Shown piece after piece: positions 45,006 to 54,053 of a DNA stretch of 64,000 nt (the first letter of the stretch is position 1; the number at the start of each line of letters is the position of its first letter). The position numbers and the translations under genes are program-made. The notes under the pieces are model-generated. The model searched no databases and was not told the DNA's origin. It was given only the letters and a program-made list of their open reading frames with translations. The stretch covers positions 1,612,001 through 1,676,000 of the forward strand of contig NZ_CP072113.1 of assembly GCF_017654605.1 (NCBI RefSeq), read 5' to 3'. This DNA is from Yimella sp. cx-51. GTDB lineage: Bacteria > Actinomycetota > Actinomycetes > Actinomycetales > Dermatophilaceae.

Positions 45006-46049
45006 ATGGTTGGACCATTCGTGTCGACTCTACGAATCCCCCTGAGTGCCCTCGATCTCGTCCCGTTGAGCGACGGGATGTCCCGACCGGATGCCTTCGA
45101 GCAGTCGCGCATCCTGGCTGGCGAACTGGATCGCTCCGGCTATCACCGGCTCTGGGTGGCCGAGCACCACGGCAGCACCACCTTCATGGCGTCGGCGACC
45201 TCGGTGATCCTGGCCGACCTTGCGCGACACACCGAACGCATCCGGCTCGGTAGCGGCGGGGTGATGCTGCCCAACCACGCGCCGCTGATGGTCGCGGAGT
45301 ACTACGGCACGCTCGCCACGCTCTACGGCGACAGGTTTGATCTGGGCATCGGGCGCGCACCGGGCACCGACCCGATGACGGCCGCAGCGCTACGGCGCGG
45401 CAACCCCGATCTGAATACGTTCGCCACCGATGTCGTCGACATCATCGATCTGCTTGGCACTCCCCGATCGCTGCCGGGGGGCGTGCGGGCGATTCCGGGT
45501 GAGGGCACGAACGTCCCGGTGTGGATGCTGGGCTCATCGACCGGTGGCGCCCAGGTGGCCGCTGCCCTGGGGCTGCCCTATTCGTTCGCGTCGCACTTCG
45601 CACCGCAGCAGATCAACGAAGCCCTGGCGCTCTACCGGGAGCACTTCGACGCGAGCGCCCGCACCGCGCAGGTGTCGCGTCCGACGGTGATGGCCGGGGT
45701 CAACGTGCTCATCGCCGACACCCATGCAGAAGCGGAGCGGCTCTTCACCACCGCCCAGCTGATGCGCGTGCATCTGCGCACCGGCACCCTCGGGCCGCTG
45801 CTCCCGCCGGTCGACGACCTCGCGTCGGTCATCCCCAGCGAACTGCTGCAGTTCGCCGGACGCCCCAATGGCCAGGCCAGCTTTGTCGGCACCGCCGACG
45901 ACGTCGTCGAACGCCTGGAAGGCTTCGTGGCCCATCACGAGCTGGACGAGTTGATCGTCACCACCTACACCTACGACCCGGTGCCCCGCCGTGAGTCGTA
46001 CGCGGCGCTGGCACAGGCGTGGGGCCTGGACGCAACAGCACAGCACTGA
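45006..46049 (+). CDS. LLM-class (luciferase-like) flavin monooxygenase
   Basis: A 347-residue bacterial-luciferase-like protein with IPLSALDLVPLSDG at the start, LWVAEHHGSTTFMASATSV, IRLGSGGVMLPNHAPLMVAE and GRFDLGIGRAPG-like (DRFDLGIGRAPGTDP), all FMN-site blocks of the MsnO8-type subfamily. It probably uses reduced FMN to oxidise an unknown substrate. ATG 45006 is annotated; the in-frame GTG at 45021 would give the more usual family N-terminus. It diverges from the oxidase gene with only 37 bases between them. Confidence 0.85.
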   Translation: MVGPFVSTLRIPLSALDLVPLSDGMSRPDAFEQSRILAGELDRSGYHRLWVAEHHGSTTFMASATSVILADLARHTERIRLGSGGVMLPNHAPLMVAEYYGTLATLYGDRFDLGIGRAPGTDPMTAAALRRGNPDLNTFATDVVDIIDLLGTPRSLPGGVRAIPGEGTNVPVWMLGSSTGGAQVAAALGLPYSFASHFAPQQINEALALYREHFDASARTAQVSRPTVMAGVNVLIADTHAEAERLFTTAQLMRVHLRTGTLGPLLPPVDDLASVIPSELLQFAGRPNGQASFVGTADDVVERLEGFVAHHELDELIVTTYTYDPVPRRESYAALAQAWGLDATAQH

Positions 46050-46112
46050 TGTCGACCGAGTAGGCAACACGGCCGGAATGTACTTTCAAGTCACAACGTG
46101 TGATAAGTAGGC

Positions 46113-46180
46113 TGACCCCCAACCAGCCCGGGCACTCGTGCGTCCGCTGGTCGAATCACATCAGCTGTTGTTGGGGGTCA
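46113..46180 (+). promoter_or_regulatory. structured leader that pairs with the ribosome binding site
   Basis: TGACCCCCAAC (46113-46123) and GTTGGGGGTCA (46170-46180) are perfect 11-base complements. Inside them CCAGC (46123-46127) pairs with GCTGG (46146-46150) and GCA/TGC closes a CTCG loop (46132-46141). The 3' arm contains the GGGGGT ribosome binding site of the acyltransferase GTG (46187), so the folded form would block translation. A candidate -10 (GATAAG, 46102-46107) puts the transcript start near the first arm. It matches no riboswitch family I recognise. Confidence 0.6.
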
Positions 46181-46186
46181 AACGCT

Positions 46187-48142
46187 GTGCCACGTCCGGT
46201 CGAACGAAATGCTGCCTATTTCCCGGGTCTCGATGGCATCCGCACACTCGCGGTGACGCTCGTCATCCTCTACCACCTGGGCTTCGAACGGTTCTCCGGC
46301 GGACTGCTCGGTGTGGGCGTCTTCTTCACGCTCTCCGGCTTCCTGATCACCAGCATCCTGATCAACTCATGGGGCAAGGGCAAAGGCCTCGGCCTGAAGA
46401 TGTTCTGGGTGCGTCGCGCTCGACGTCTGTTGCCGGCCGTGATCCTGCTGCTGATCGTCGGCCTCATCGGGGTGGCCGTACTCGACATGGAGAACTTCGG
46501 TCGACGGTTCACCCAGGCGATCGCCGCGTTGTTCTACGTCGCCAACTGGCACACGATCTTCTCCGGCGACTCCTACTTCGATGCCACCAACGGTCCGGGG
46601 CCGTTCGGTCACCTGTGGTCGCTGGCCATCGAGGAACAGTTCTACATCGTGTGGCCGTTGTTGCTCGCCCTCCTGCTCATCGTCACCGGCGCGAAGCTGC
46701 GCCGCACCGCCGCGGTCACCGCTGCACTGGCCGGCGCGTCATTCTTCCTGCTCAACGCCCTGGCCGTGGCCGGTGGCGACAACACCCGGGCGTACGAAGG
46801 CACTGACACCCGCGCGGGCGGCCTACTGCTCGGCGCGGCCTTCGCGTTGATGTGGCAGCCACACGTCTCGGCCACCAAGGAACGCAGCCGGCTGCACCTG
46901 ATGCGCACCGACGTCATCGGTTTCGCCGGCGTCGCGGCGATCCTGTGGTTGTCGATGACCACCAAGCAGAACTCCCTGTCGCTGTACTCGTGGGGTCTGT
47001 TGGTGCTCTCGGTCGCCACCGTCGCGGTCATGTACGCCGCGTGCTCGGTCGGATCGGTCACCGCCATCATCTTCGGTCTGTCGCCGATGCGGTGGATCGG
47101 CGAGCGCTCGTACGGCATCTACCTGTGGCACATGCCGGTCGCCGTCTTCACGCCCGAAACTTTCTTCGCCGACAACCTGTGGATCCGTTCCGGGGTGCAG
47201 GTGGCCTTCACCGTTGTGCTCGCAGCCCTCAGCTGGAGCCTGGTGGAAGACCCGATCCGGCGTCACGGCTTCCTGGTCGCCCTCGGTCTGCGCGGTCGCC
47301 GGGCACAGTCCGGTCGACGGGTCGCCTGGCTCACCGCGAGCACCGGTGCGGCACTGTTCGTCCCGGTCGCCGCGGTAGCGCTCCTCGCTCCGACGTACGT
47401 GCCGACCCCCGCCGACAGCTCCAAGACCCAACAGGCTGTTGCCCCCAATCCGCTGGCCGGATCAAACACTGCAGACCCATCGGGCACACCGACCCCGACC
47501 GTCCGCCAGGGGCCGGTGGCCACCAAGTGCGAGAAGACGATCCACCTGGGCGACTCCACGTCCGTCGGCCTCATGTCACCTGATTACCTGCCCGTGGCGT
47601 CCGATCGGGAGGATGCCCAGCTGAAGAAGTTCGGCGTCACCACCTTCATCCCGGAGATCTCGGGTGCGCGGTCGATCGTCGAGACCGTCGGCGGCTCACC
47701 GAACGCCGAAGCGGTCGTCGACAAGCACCTGGCTCAGGGCTACAACGGCTGCTGGATCATTGCGATGGGCACCAACGACTCTGCCAACCAGGTGGTCGGT
47801 GGCACGTGGCCCTACGACAAGCGCGTGGCGCTGCTGATGGACAAGCTCAAGGACCAGCCGGTGATGTGGCTGACGGTCAAGACCTTGAAGACGGTCGGGC
47901 CGTACGCCAACAAGCACCAGATCGAGTGGAACAACACCCTCAAGGCCGGATGTGCGAAGTACCCCAACATGCGCATCTACGACTGGGCTTCGGAGGTGCA
48001 GGACCCTTGGTACATCAAGGACGGCATCCACTTCACCACCCCCGGTTACCAGGAGCGCGCCCGACGCATCGCTCGTGCGTTTGCGATCGCCTTCCCCAAG
48101 GAAGGCGACTCCCCTGCCGAGTGCGTGGTGGGCTCGAACTAG
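46187..48142 (+). CDS. OafA/OatA-type membrane acyltransferase with a C-terminal SGNH domain
   Basis: A 651-residue membrane protein. The N-terminal acyltransferase-3 domain (~10 transmembrane helices) has FPGLDGIRTLAVTLVILYHL and GHLWSLAIEEQFYIVWPLLL with the catalytic region. A Thr/Pro-rich linker leads to an SGNH hydrolase-like domain: HLGDSTSVGLM (block I Ser), GTNDSANQV and DGIHFTTPGYQ (block V, D-x-x-H). Such proteins O-acetylate peptidoglycan or surface polysaccharide. The GTG at 46187 is chosen over an upstream ATG because family similarity starts there and GGGGGT precedes it. Confidence 0.88.
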   Translation: MPRPVERNAAYFPGLDGIRTLAVTLVILYHLGFERFSGGLLGVGVFFTLSGFLITSILINSWGKGKGLGLKMFWVRRARRLLPAVILLLIVGLIGVAVLDMENFGRRFTQAIAALFYVANWHTIFSGDSYFDATNGPGPFGHLWSLAIEEQFYIVWPLLLALLLIVTGAKLRRTAAVTAALAGASFFLLNALAVAGGDNTRAYEGTDTRAGGLLLGAAFALMWQPHVSATKERSRLHLMRTDVIGFAGVAAILWLSMTTKQNSLSLYSWGLLVLSVATVAVMYAACSVGSVTAIIFGLSPMRWIGERSYGIYLWHMPVAVFTPETFFADNLWIRSGVQVAFTVVLAALSWSLVEDPIRRHGFLVALGLRGRRAQSGRRVAWLTASTGAALFVPVAAVALLAPTYVPTPADSSKTQQAVAPNPLAGSNTADPSGTPTPTVRQGPVATKCEKTIHLGDSTSVGLMSPDYLPVASDREDAQLKKFGVTTFIPEISGARSIVETVGGSPNAEAVVDKHLAQGYNGCWIIAMGTNDSANQVVGGTWPYDKRVALLMDKLKDQPVMWLTVKTLKTVGPYANKHQIEWNNTLKAGCAKYPNMRIYDWASEVQDPWYIKDGIHFTTPGYQERARRIARAFAIAFPKEGDSPAECVVGSN

Positions 48143-48149
48143 CTGTCGC

Positions 48150-49130
48150 TCAGTCGATGGTGAGCAGCAGCTTGCCGGTCGTCTCCCGGCCCTCCAGGGC
48201 CTGGTAGGCCTCGGCTGCGCGCTCCAGCGCGAAGCGTCCACCGATCTCGAGGTGCAGTTTGCCTTCGGCGAGACCGCCCAGCACATCGCTCGCGCGCCAC
48301 AGCAGTTCGTCGCGGTCGAGCAGGTAGCTACCGAGCGTCGGGCGGGTGACGAAAAGTGAGCCGCCGGTATTGAGGCGCTGCAGGTCGAAGGGAGGCACCT
48401 GACCGCTCGCGCCGCCGAAGAGCACCATCATCCCGCGCGGTCGAAGGCTGGCGAGGGAAGCGTCGAAGGTCGCCTTGCCCACGCCGTCGTAGACGACGTC
48501 CACCCTGCGCCTGGCCAATCGGCGCACTTCGTCGCTGAGGGCCTCACCGGTCACCTCGCGGTAGTCGATCGTGTGCGTAGCGCCGAGGTCGCGGGCGATC
48601 TGTAGCTTCGCCTCGCCGCCGGCAGTGGCGACCACGTCCGCGCCCTTGGCGGTGATCATCTGCACCAACAGTTGACCGACGCCGCCGGCCGCGGCATGCA
48701 CGAGAGCGACCTGTCCCTTCTGCACGGGGAAGGTCGACTCCACGAGGTAGTGGGCGGTCATGCCCTGCAGCATCGCGGCCGCCGCGATGTCGAGGCCGAG
48801 CCCGTCTGGCACCGGGACGACGACGCGTGCGGGCACATTGACCAATTCGGCTGCGCTGCCTGCGGATTGGCCCCAGGCGACGCGATCGCCCACCGCCAGG
48901 TCGGTGACGTCTGCTCCGACGGCGACGACCTCTCCCGCGGCCTCCTCACCCAGGACGAACGGTGTCTGACCGGGGTAAACGCCCTGGCGCTTGTAGACGT
49001 CGATGAAGTTGACCCCGATCGCGGCCACCTTCACCTGCACTTGGTCTGCCGCCGGTGCAGCCACCTCGACGTCCTGCACTGCCAGGACGCTGCCGTCGCC
49101 GTGTTCGGTCACTCTCAATGCGCGTGTCAT
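48150..49130 (-). CDS. NADPH:quinone oxidoreductase (zeta-crystallin type)
   Basis: A 326-residue MDR-superfamily protein without catalytic zinc ligands: GVNFIDVYKRQGVYP and FVLGEEAAGEVVAVG at the N-terminus, LVHAAAGGVGQLLVQ (NADPH-binding glycine motif), YREVTGEALSDEV and VYDGVGKATFDASLASL. This is the QorA pattern. It reduces quinones with NADPH. Its end nearly touches the convergent acyltransferase gene. Confidence 0.9.
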   Translation of the reverse strand: MTRALRVTEHGDGSVLAVQDVEVAAPAADQVQVKVAAIGVNFIDVYKRQGVYPGQTPFVLGEEAAGEVVAVGADVTDLAVGDRVAWGQSAGSAAELVNVPARVVVPVPDGLGLDIAAAAMLQGMTAHYLVESTFPVQKGQVALVHAAAGGVGQLLVQMITAKGADVVATAGGEAKLQIARDLGATHTIDYREVTGEALSDEVRRLARRRVDVVYDGVGKATFDASLASLRPRGMMVLFGGASGQVPPFDLQRLNTGGSLFVTRPTLGSYLLDRDELLWRASDVLGGLAEGKLHLEIGGRFALERAAEAYQALEGRETTGKLLLTID

Positions 49131-49209
49131 GGAGCAAGCCTAGGAGGACGCCGGGCCGCAGAGGGCCCGAAGGCTTCCGCCGGCGCTCGGCGAGGCGCAT
49201 ACTACGGTC

Positions 49210-50712
49210 ATGGACGACCGTTCAAGTCTGCACATCGATCATCTGCCACGGCACGCGTTCGGCGATGACGCGCTCGGATCGGGCGATGCCACGGAGGTGG
49301 GCGAGCAGGTGCGCACCGGTGAGGTGAGCCCGGCTGAACTCATTGATGCCGCCATTTCGCGTCTGAAGCGAGTGCAGGATCAGCTCAACATCGTCGCGCA
49401 CACCGACTTCGACCGAGCCCGTGAGCGCGCCCGATCTGATGCCGCTTCAGGGGTGTTCGCGGGGTTGCCGACCTTGTTCAAGGACAACGTGTGGGTCGCG
49501 GGTGCGCCGATGACACACGGGACGAACGCACTGCCGTCGGCGCCACGTGATCGTGACGGCGCGTTCACGACGCAGTACCTCTCCACCGGAGTCATCCCGA
49601 TCGGCACCTCCCAGATGCCCCCCATGGGATGGACGGCCACCACCGAGCGGGTCGCCGGCGATGTCACCCGCAACCCATGGAACCCTGCTCACTCGTCCGG
49701 TGGGTCTTCCGGTGGCTCCGCGGTCGCCGTGGCGACAGGCGTCGTCCCGATCGCACACGGCAACGACGGTGGCGGCTCGGTGCGCATCCCGGCATCGGCG
49801 TGCGGACTGGTGGGCCTGAAACCGTCCCGCGGGCGGGTGCGACCCGACCTGTGCACTGCCTCCATGCCGGTTGACATCGTCAGCAACTCAGTGCTGACCC
49901 GCAGCGTCCGAGACACCGCGGCTGCCTTCGCCGCCTTCGAACAGCATTGGCGCCCGGCCAAGCTCGAACCGATCGGTCAGGTCACCGGCCCGGGCGAAGA
50001 CCGGCTGCGGATCGGGGTGCTGGTCGACTCACCCTTCGCACCACCGTCCGATGCCGACACCCGGGAAGCCGTGAACACTGCGGCCGAGTTGCTCGGTGGT
50101 CTCAGACACCACCTGGACGACTACACCCCCACGGTGTCGCCGCACTTCAAGGACGACTTCATCGACTACTACTCGATGATGGCGCTCGGGTCGTACAGCG
50201 ACGGCAAACGGCTGTTCGGTGAGGGTTTCGATCGCACGAAGTTCGACCCGATGACCATCGGTCTCGCCCGTCGTGCGCGCCGTCGGCTGCACCGCGCACC
50301 GATCTACCTCGCCCGCATGGCAGCGACCGCCCGTCAGTACGAACGCAACTTCGGCGATGTCGACGTCGTGCTCACCCCGGTGCTCACCCACGAACCGCCG
50401 AAGATCGGCTATCTCGCGGCCGACATGGACTGGCGCGTGCATCTCGACCGGGTGAGTGCCTTCGCCGGTTTCACCCCGCTGCACAATGCCGCGGGCGCGC
50501 CGTCCATCTCCGTGCCGATGACGTTGTCACACAACGGACTTCCCATCGGGGTGATGCTCTCGGCACGTCGCGGTCAGGAGCGTCTGCTGCTGCAGATCGC
50601 GTACGAGATTGAGCAGGCCCGGCCGTTCGCCTCACTGCGCGACCAGCCGCACGCGAACGCTCATTCGAAGGGTGTCGGATCTCCCGCTCCTACCCGCACG
50701 ACCTCCGGATAG
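49210..50712 (+). CDS. amidase-signature enzyme
   Basis: A 500-residue amidase-signature protein. The Ser-cisSer-Lys triad is visible: Lys in LFKDNVWVAG, cis-Ser in NPAHSSGGSSGGSA, and the nucleophile Ser in GNDGGGSVRIPASACGLVGL. It hydrolyses an unknown amide. It overlaps the convergent yciO gene by 52 bases at the 3' ends. Gln/Asn-tRNA amidotransferase (GatA) is less likely because no gatB or gatC is near. Confidence 0.88.
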   Translation: MDDRSSLHIDHLPRHAFGDDALGSGDATEVGEQVRTGEVSPAELIDAAISRLKRVQDQLNIVAHTDFDRARERARSDAASGVFAGLPTLFKDNVWVAGAPMTHGTNALPSAPRDRDGAFTTQYLSTGVIPIGTSQMPPMGWTATTERVAGDVTRNPWNPAHSSGGSSGGSAVAVATGVVPIAHGNDGGGSVRIPASACGLVGLKPSRGRVRPDLCTASMPVDIVSNSVLTRSVRDTAAAFAAFEQHWRPAKLEPIGQVTGPGEDRLRIGVLVDSPFAPPSDADTREAVNTAAELLGGLRHHLDDYTPTVSPHFKDDFIDYYSMMALGSYSDGKRLFGEGFDRTKFDPMTIGLARRARRRLHRAPIYLARMAATARQYERNFGDVDVVLTPVLTHEPPKIGYLAADMDWRVHLDRVSAFAGFTPLHNAAGAPSISVPMTLSHNGLPIGVMLSARRGQERLLLQIAYEIEQARPFASLRDQPHANAHSKGVGSPAPTRTTSG

Positions 50713-51281
50713 CCGGAGGAGAAGTCGACGACCGTCGTCGGCTCCACGCCGCACTCGCCCGAGTCGATCACCGCGTCCACCTCGTGGTCGAGACGCTCCT
50801 TGATCGACCAACCGTCGACCATCGGCTCCTCCTCGCCCGGCAGCAACAAGGTGCTGGTGAGCAGCGGCTCCCCCAAGGTGCTCAGCAGTGAGTGCACCAC
50901 CGGGTGGGTCGGAATGCGGACGCCGACCGTCTTCTTCTTGGCGTGCATGAAGCGCCGCGGCACTTCAGTGGTGGCCGGCAGGATGAAGGTGTAGCTCCCT
51001 GGCGTCGCGGCCTTCAGGGCACGGAACACCTTGTTGTCGATGATGACGAACTGCCCCAACTGGGCGAAGTCGTGACACATCAAGGTGAAGTGGTGCTTGT
51101 CGTCCAACTGCCGGATGCGAATGATGCGGTCCTTGGCATCGGCGTTGCCCAGCATCGCGCCGAGCGCGAAACAGGAATCGGTCGGGTAGGCGATCAGCCC
51201 GCCGTCGCGCAGGATGTCGACCGCCTGCGCGATGCGACGGGGCTGCGGGTCGACCGGGTGGACATCGATGTATCGGGCCAT
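50661..51281 (-). CDS. yciO: YciO-type Sua5/YrdC family protein
   Basis: A 206-residue YrdC-fold protein close in pattern to E. coli YciO: YIDVHPVDPQPRRIAQAVDI, GGLIAYPTDSCFALG, HHFTLMCHDFAQLGQ, ATPGSYTFILPATTEVPRR and KTVGVRIPTHPVVHSLL. It may bind double-stranded RNA or act in threonylcarbamoyl-AMP chemistry; YciO proteins have only weak or unproven TsaC activity. Its last 52 bases overlap the end of the amidase gene on the other strand. Confidence 0.85.
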   Translation of the reverse strand: MARYIDVHPVDPQPRRIAQAVDILRDGGLIAYPTDSCFALGAMLGNADAKDRIIRIRQLDDKHHFTLMCHDFAQLGQFVIIDNKVFRALKAATPGSYTFILPATTEVPRRFMHAKKKTVGVRIPTHPVVHSLLSTLGEPLLTSTLLLPGEEEPMVDGWSIKERLDHEVDAVIDSGECGVEPTTVVDFSSGYPEVVRVGAGDPTPFE

Positions 51282-51321
51282 GCACTCAAATCTAGGCCCT
51301 GGTCCACGTGGGTGGCCACGG

Positions 51322-51750
51322 TCAGTCGGCGATGTCCATCGTGACGTCGGCGCCGAGCTGGACCGTGCGGCTGACCGTGCAGAGGCGATCGTGGGAGAGT
51401 TCGACGGCGTCCGGCAGCACGGCCCGCGCGGCGTCGCCGGCTTCGCCCTCGGGAAAGGTCACTTCGAATCTCACGGTGATCGGACCCATGTGGTTGTGCT
51501 GCTCGTCACGCAGCTTCTCCCCCGATGCGGTCACTTCGAAGGAAGACGGTTCGCAGCGGCGCGAGGTGATGATGTCGACATCGATCGCCGAACAGCCGGC
51601 AATGGCGGTGAGCAGCAGCTCCACCGGAGTGAATCGTTGGTCACCGCCGCTGCCGAAGTCGAGTTCGCCGCCTCGGGCGTTCACCGCACGGAACGAACCG
51701 GCCTCGGTGCGTCGAAGGGAAATGGAACGCATCGCCTCAGGGTTGGTCAT
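51322..51750 (-). CDS. OsmC-family protein
   Basis: A 142-residue OsmC/Ohr-fold protein with the conserved FTPVELLLTAIAGCSAIDV containing the peroxidatic-type Cys, and a C-terminal block (LCTVSRTVQLGADV) with the second Cys. This suits thiol-dependent peroxide reduction; the exact subgroup (OsmC, Ohr or YhfA-like) is unclear. ATG at 51750. Confidence 0.85.
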   Translation of the reverse strand: MTNPEAMRSISLRRTEAGSFRAVNARGGELDFGSGGDQRFTPVELLLTAIAGCSAIDVDIITSRRCEPSSFEVTASGEKLRDEQHNHMGPITVRFEVTFPEGEAGDAARAVLPDAVELSHDRLCTVSRTVQLGADVTMDIAD

Positions 51751-51781
51751 GGCATCAAGCCTGCCACTAGCGTTGCCCGGC

Positions 51782-52393
51782 ATGAGCCTGCCCGTGGAAA
51801 ACTCCATCGTTCTGATCCGGCACGGCGAGACCGAATGGTCACGCTCCGGGCAGCACACCGGCACCACCGATCTCCCCCTCCTACCTGAAGGTGAGGCATG
51901 TGCGCGGCGTGCGGGTGACCTGCTGCAGGAGATGAATTTCGTTGCGGCGTACAGCTCCCCGATGCTGCGCGCCCGGCACACCGCTGAGCTCGCCGGGCTC
52001 ACGGACGTCCGGATCGCGCCGGAACTACGTGAGTGGGACTACGGCGGCTACGAGGGCCTGACCACGCCGCAGATCCGCGAGCTCACCGGCGATCCCACCT
52101 GGGAGATCTTCAAGGACGGCACCGTGCCCGGCAAGACGCCTGGCGAGTCGGTGTGGGACGTCGCAGCGCGGGTGTCGCACGTGCTCGCCGAGGTCACCCC
52201 GATGCTGGATGAAGGCAACGTCGCACTCGTCGCGCACGGTCACTCCCTGCGCATCCTGACGTCGGTGTTCCTGCAGATGAGCCCGCGCTTCGGGATGCGC
52301 CTGTTGCTCGCCCCCGGCGCGGTGTCGATGCTGGGTTTCCACCACGGTCAACCCGCGATCCAGGTGTGGAACAGGCAGACCTACGCCGACTGA
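51782..52393 (+). CDS. histidine phosphatase (phosphoglycerate-mutase-like)
   Basis: A 203-residue histidine phosphatase: LIRHGETEWSRSGQHTGTTD with the nucleophile His, SSPMLRARHTAELAG, REWDYGGYEGLT, and VALVAHGHSLRILTSVF with the second catalytic His. This motif set resembles the GpmB/CobC-type subgroup. It may dephosphorylate small metabolites; the substrate is unknown. It diverges from the OsmC gene. Confidence 0.88.
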   Translation: MSLPVENSIVLIRHGETEWSRSGQHTGTTDLPLLPEGEACARRAGDLLQEMNFVAAYSSPMLRARHTAELAGLTDVRIAPELREWDYGGYEGLTTPQIRELTGDPTWEIFKDGTVPGKTPGESVWDVAARVSHVLAEVTPMLDEGNVALVAHGHSLRILTSVFLQMSPRFGMRLLLAPGAVSMLGFHHGQPAIQVWNRQTYAD

Positions 52394-52409
52394 TACGACG
52401 CTGACCCGA

Positions 52410-53894
52410 TCAGCTCGGCAACTCCCAGGTGTGCACAGGCGCGTTGTCGTTCATACCCACCAGGTAGCGCTCCATCATGCCCACCAAGGCATCGGCGCGT
52501 GTCATTCCCTTGGCTTCCAACGCATTGACGCACGCGATCTGCCAGGTCGCCCCATTGACTCCCGCTCGGCAGCGGTCTTCGACCACCCCGAGGAAACGAT
52601 CGCGGACGCTCTGCGCCACACCCCACTTCGCCAGACCCTCGTGGGCCAGCGGTAGGAGGTGCCGCAGGATGAGCTCGTCGGAGGCCACCTCGCCGAAACC
52701 GGGCCAGTAGACCTTGGCGTCCAGACTGCGACGAGCGCACTGGGTGAAGTTTTCATCGGCCGCCGAGAAACTCATCCGGGTCCACACCGGACGCTCGTCC
52801 TCGGCCAGCATCCGCACGACGCCGTAGTAGAAGGCGGAGTTGGCAATGGTGTCGACGATCGTCGGGCCCGCCGGCAGGACGCGGTTCTCCACGCGCAGGT
52901 GCGGCTTGCCGTCGACGATGTCGTAGATCGGCCGGTTCCAGCGGTAGACGGTGCCGTTGTGCAGGCGCAGTTCGGACAGCGCCGGAGCGTCACCGGCCTC
53001 GAAGACCGCCACCGGGTCTTCGTCGCTGCACTCGGGCAACAAGGCCGGGAAGTAGCGGACATTCTCCTCGAACAGGTCGAAGATCGAGGTGATCCAGCGT
53101 TCGCCGAACCACACGCGCGGCCGCACACCCTGGTTCTTCAGCTCCACGCTGCGGGTGTCGGTGGCCTGCTTGAACAGCGGGATGCGGGTCTCGTGCCACA
53201 ACTGCTTGCCGAAGAAGTAGGGCGAGTTGGCGCCCAGGGCCAACTGCAGCGACGACAGCGCCTGCGCCGCATTCCAGTAGGCGGCGAACTGCAGCGGCTG
53301 CACCTGCAGGTGCAATTGCACTGAGGTGCAAGCAGATTCGGGTGCGATCGTGTCGGCGAAGGTGGCCAGACGTTCGCCGGTCGGGCCCTCGATGTCGATG
53401 AAGAGGTCTTCGCCACGTGCGTTGAAGATGGCTTCGTTCAGCGCGGCGTACCGGGTGTTGGCGCTCATCCACTCGGTGTGGAAGTGCTCGGGCATGATCG
53501 TCGGCAGGATGCCCACGGTGACGATCCGGGCCCCGGCCTGCTGCGCGAGGTCGTCAGCGCGGTTGAGGCTGGCTCGGAGGTCCTTCTCCAGCTTCAACGC
53601 CTCGTCGCCGGGCATCGGCCTGGGGCTGACGTTGAGCTCGATGTTGTACTGCCCGAGCTCGGTCTGATAGTCGCTGTCGTGGATGCTCTCCAGCACCGCG
53701 GCGTTGTTCATGGTGGGCTGCATGTCGGCGTCGACGAGGTTCATCTCGATCTCCATGCCGGTCAGCTGCCGCTCGAACTCGAAACCCCGTGTGTGCAGCA
53801 TGCGTTCGAATACGTCGAGATCCTGTCGCACCTTCTCGCGGTAGCGCTGCCTCTCCTCGCGGGTGTACGCAGTGCCTGCGATGTCGGAACCCAT
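52410..53894 (-). CDS. glutamate-cysteine ligase family protein
   Basis: A 494-residue protein of the GCS2 ATP-grasp-like family: LTGMEIEMNLVDADMQPTMN, SDYQTELGQYNIELNVSPRP, a long middle part (ACTSVQLHLQVQPLQFAAYW) and GVRPRVWFGERWITSIFDLF. These carboxylate-amine ligases join glutamate to an amine; the amine here (cysteine or another) is uncertain. ATG at 53894 has AAGGAG 6 bases upstream. The frame stays open far upstream across SbcD, but that part is antisense and has no family similarity. Confidence 0.85.
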   Translation of the reverse strand: MGSDIAGTAYTREERQRYREKVRQDLDVFERMLHTRGFEFERQLTGMEIEMNLVDADMQPTMNNAAVLESIHDSDYQTELGQYNIELNVSPRPMPGDEALKLEKDLRASLNRADDLAQQAGARIVTVGILPTIMPEHFHTEWMSANTRYAALNEAIFNARGEDLFIDIEGPTGERLATFADTIAPESACTSVQLHLQVQPLQFAAYWNAAQALSSLQLALGANSPYFFGKQLWHETRIPLFKQATDTRSVELKNQGVRPRVWFGERWITSIFDLFEENVRYFPALLPECSDEDPVAVFEAGDAPALSELRLHNGTVYRWNRPIYDIVDGKPHLRVENRVLPAGPTIVDTIANSAFYYGVVRMLAEDERPVWTRMSFSAADENFTQCARRSLDAKVYWPGFGEVASDELILRHLLPLAHEGLAKWGVAQSVRDRFLGVVEDRCRAGVNGATWQIACVNALEAKGMTRADALVGMMERYLVGMNDNAPVHTWELPS

Positions 53895-54053
53895 GGCCAC
53901 TCCTTGTGATGAGAACTGCGCACAACGTAACTGCAGGACGCCGTCGATGTGGCCCTGTTCGCCAATGGGATACCGCACATTTTCCCAGTCGGTCCGGTAG
54001 CCGGATCCGTGTTGCTGCCGAACCTTGTCGGTGGCGGCACCTAGCCTCGCAGC

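Noticed and set aside
46113-46180. tRNA-like look (GGTCGAATC and nested stems)
   Set aside because: No acceptor stem with CCA-compatible end or anticodon arm can be built; the structure fits a leader better.
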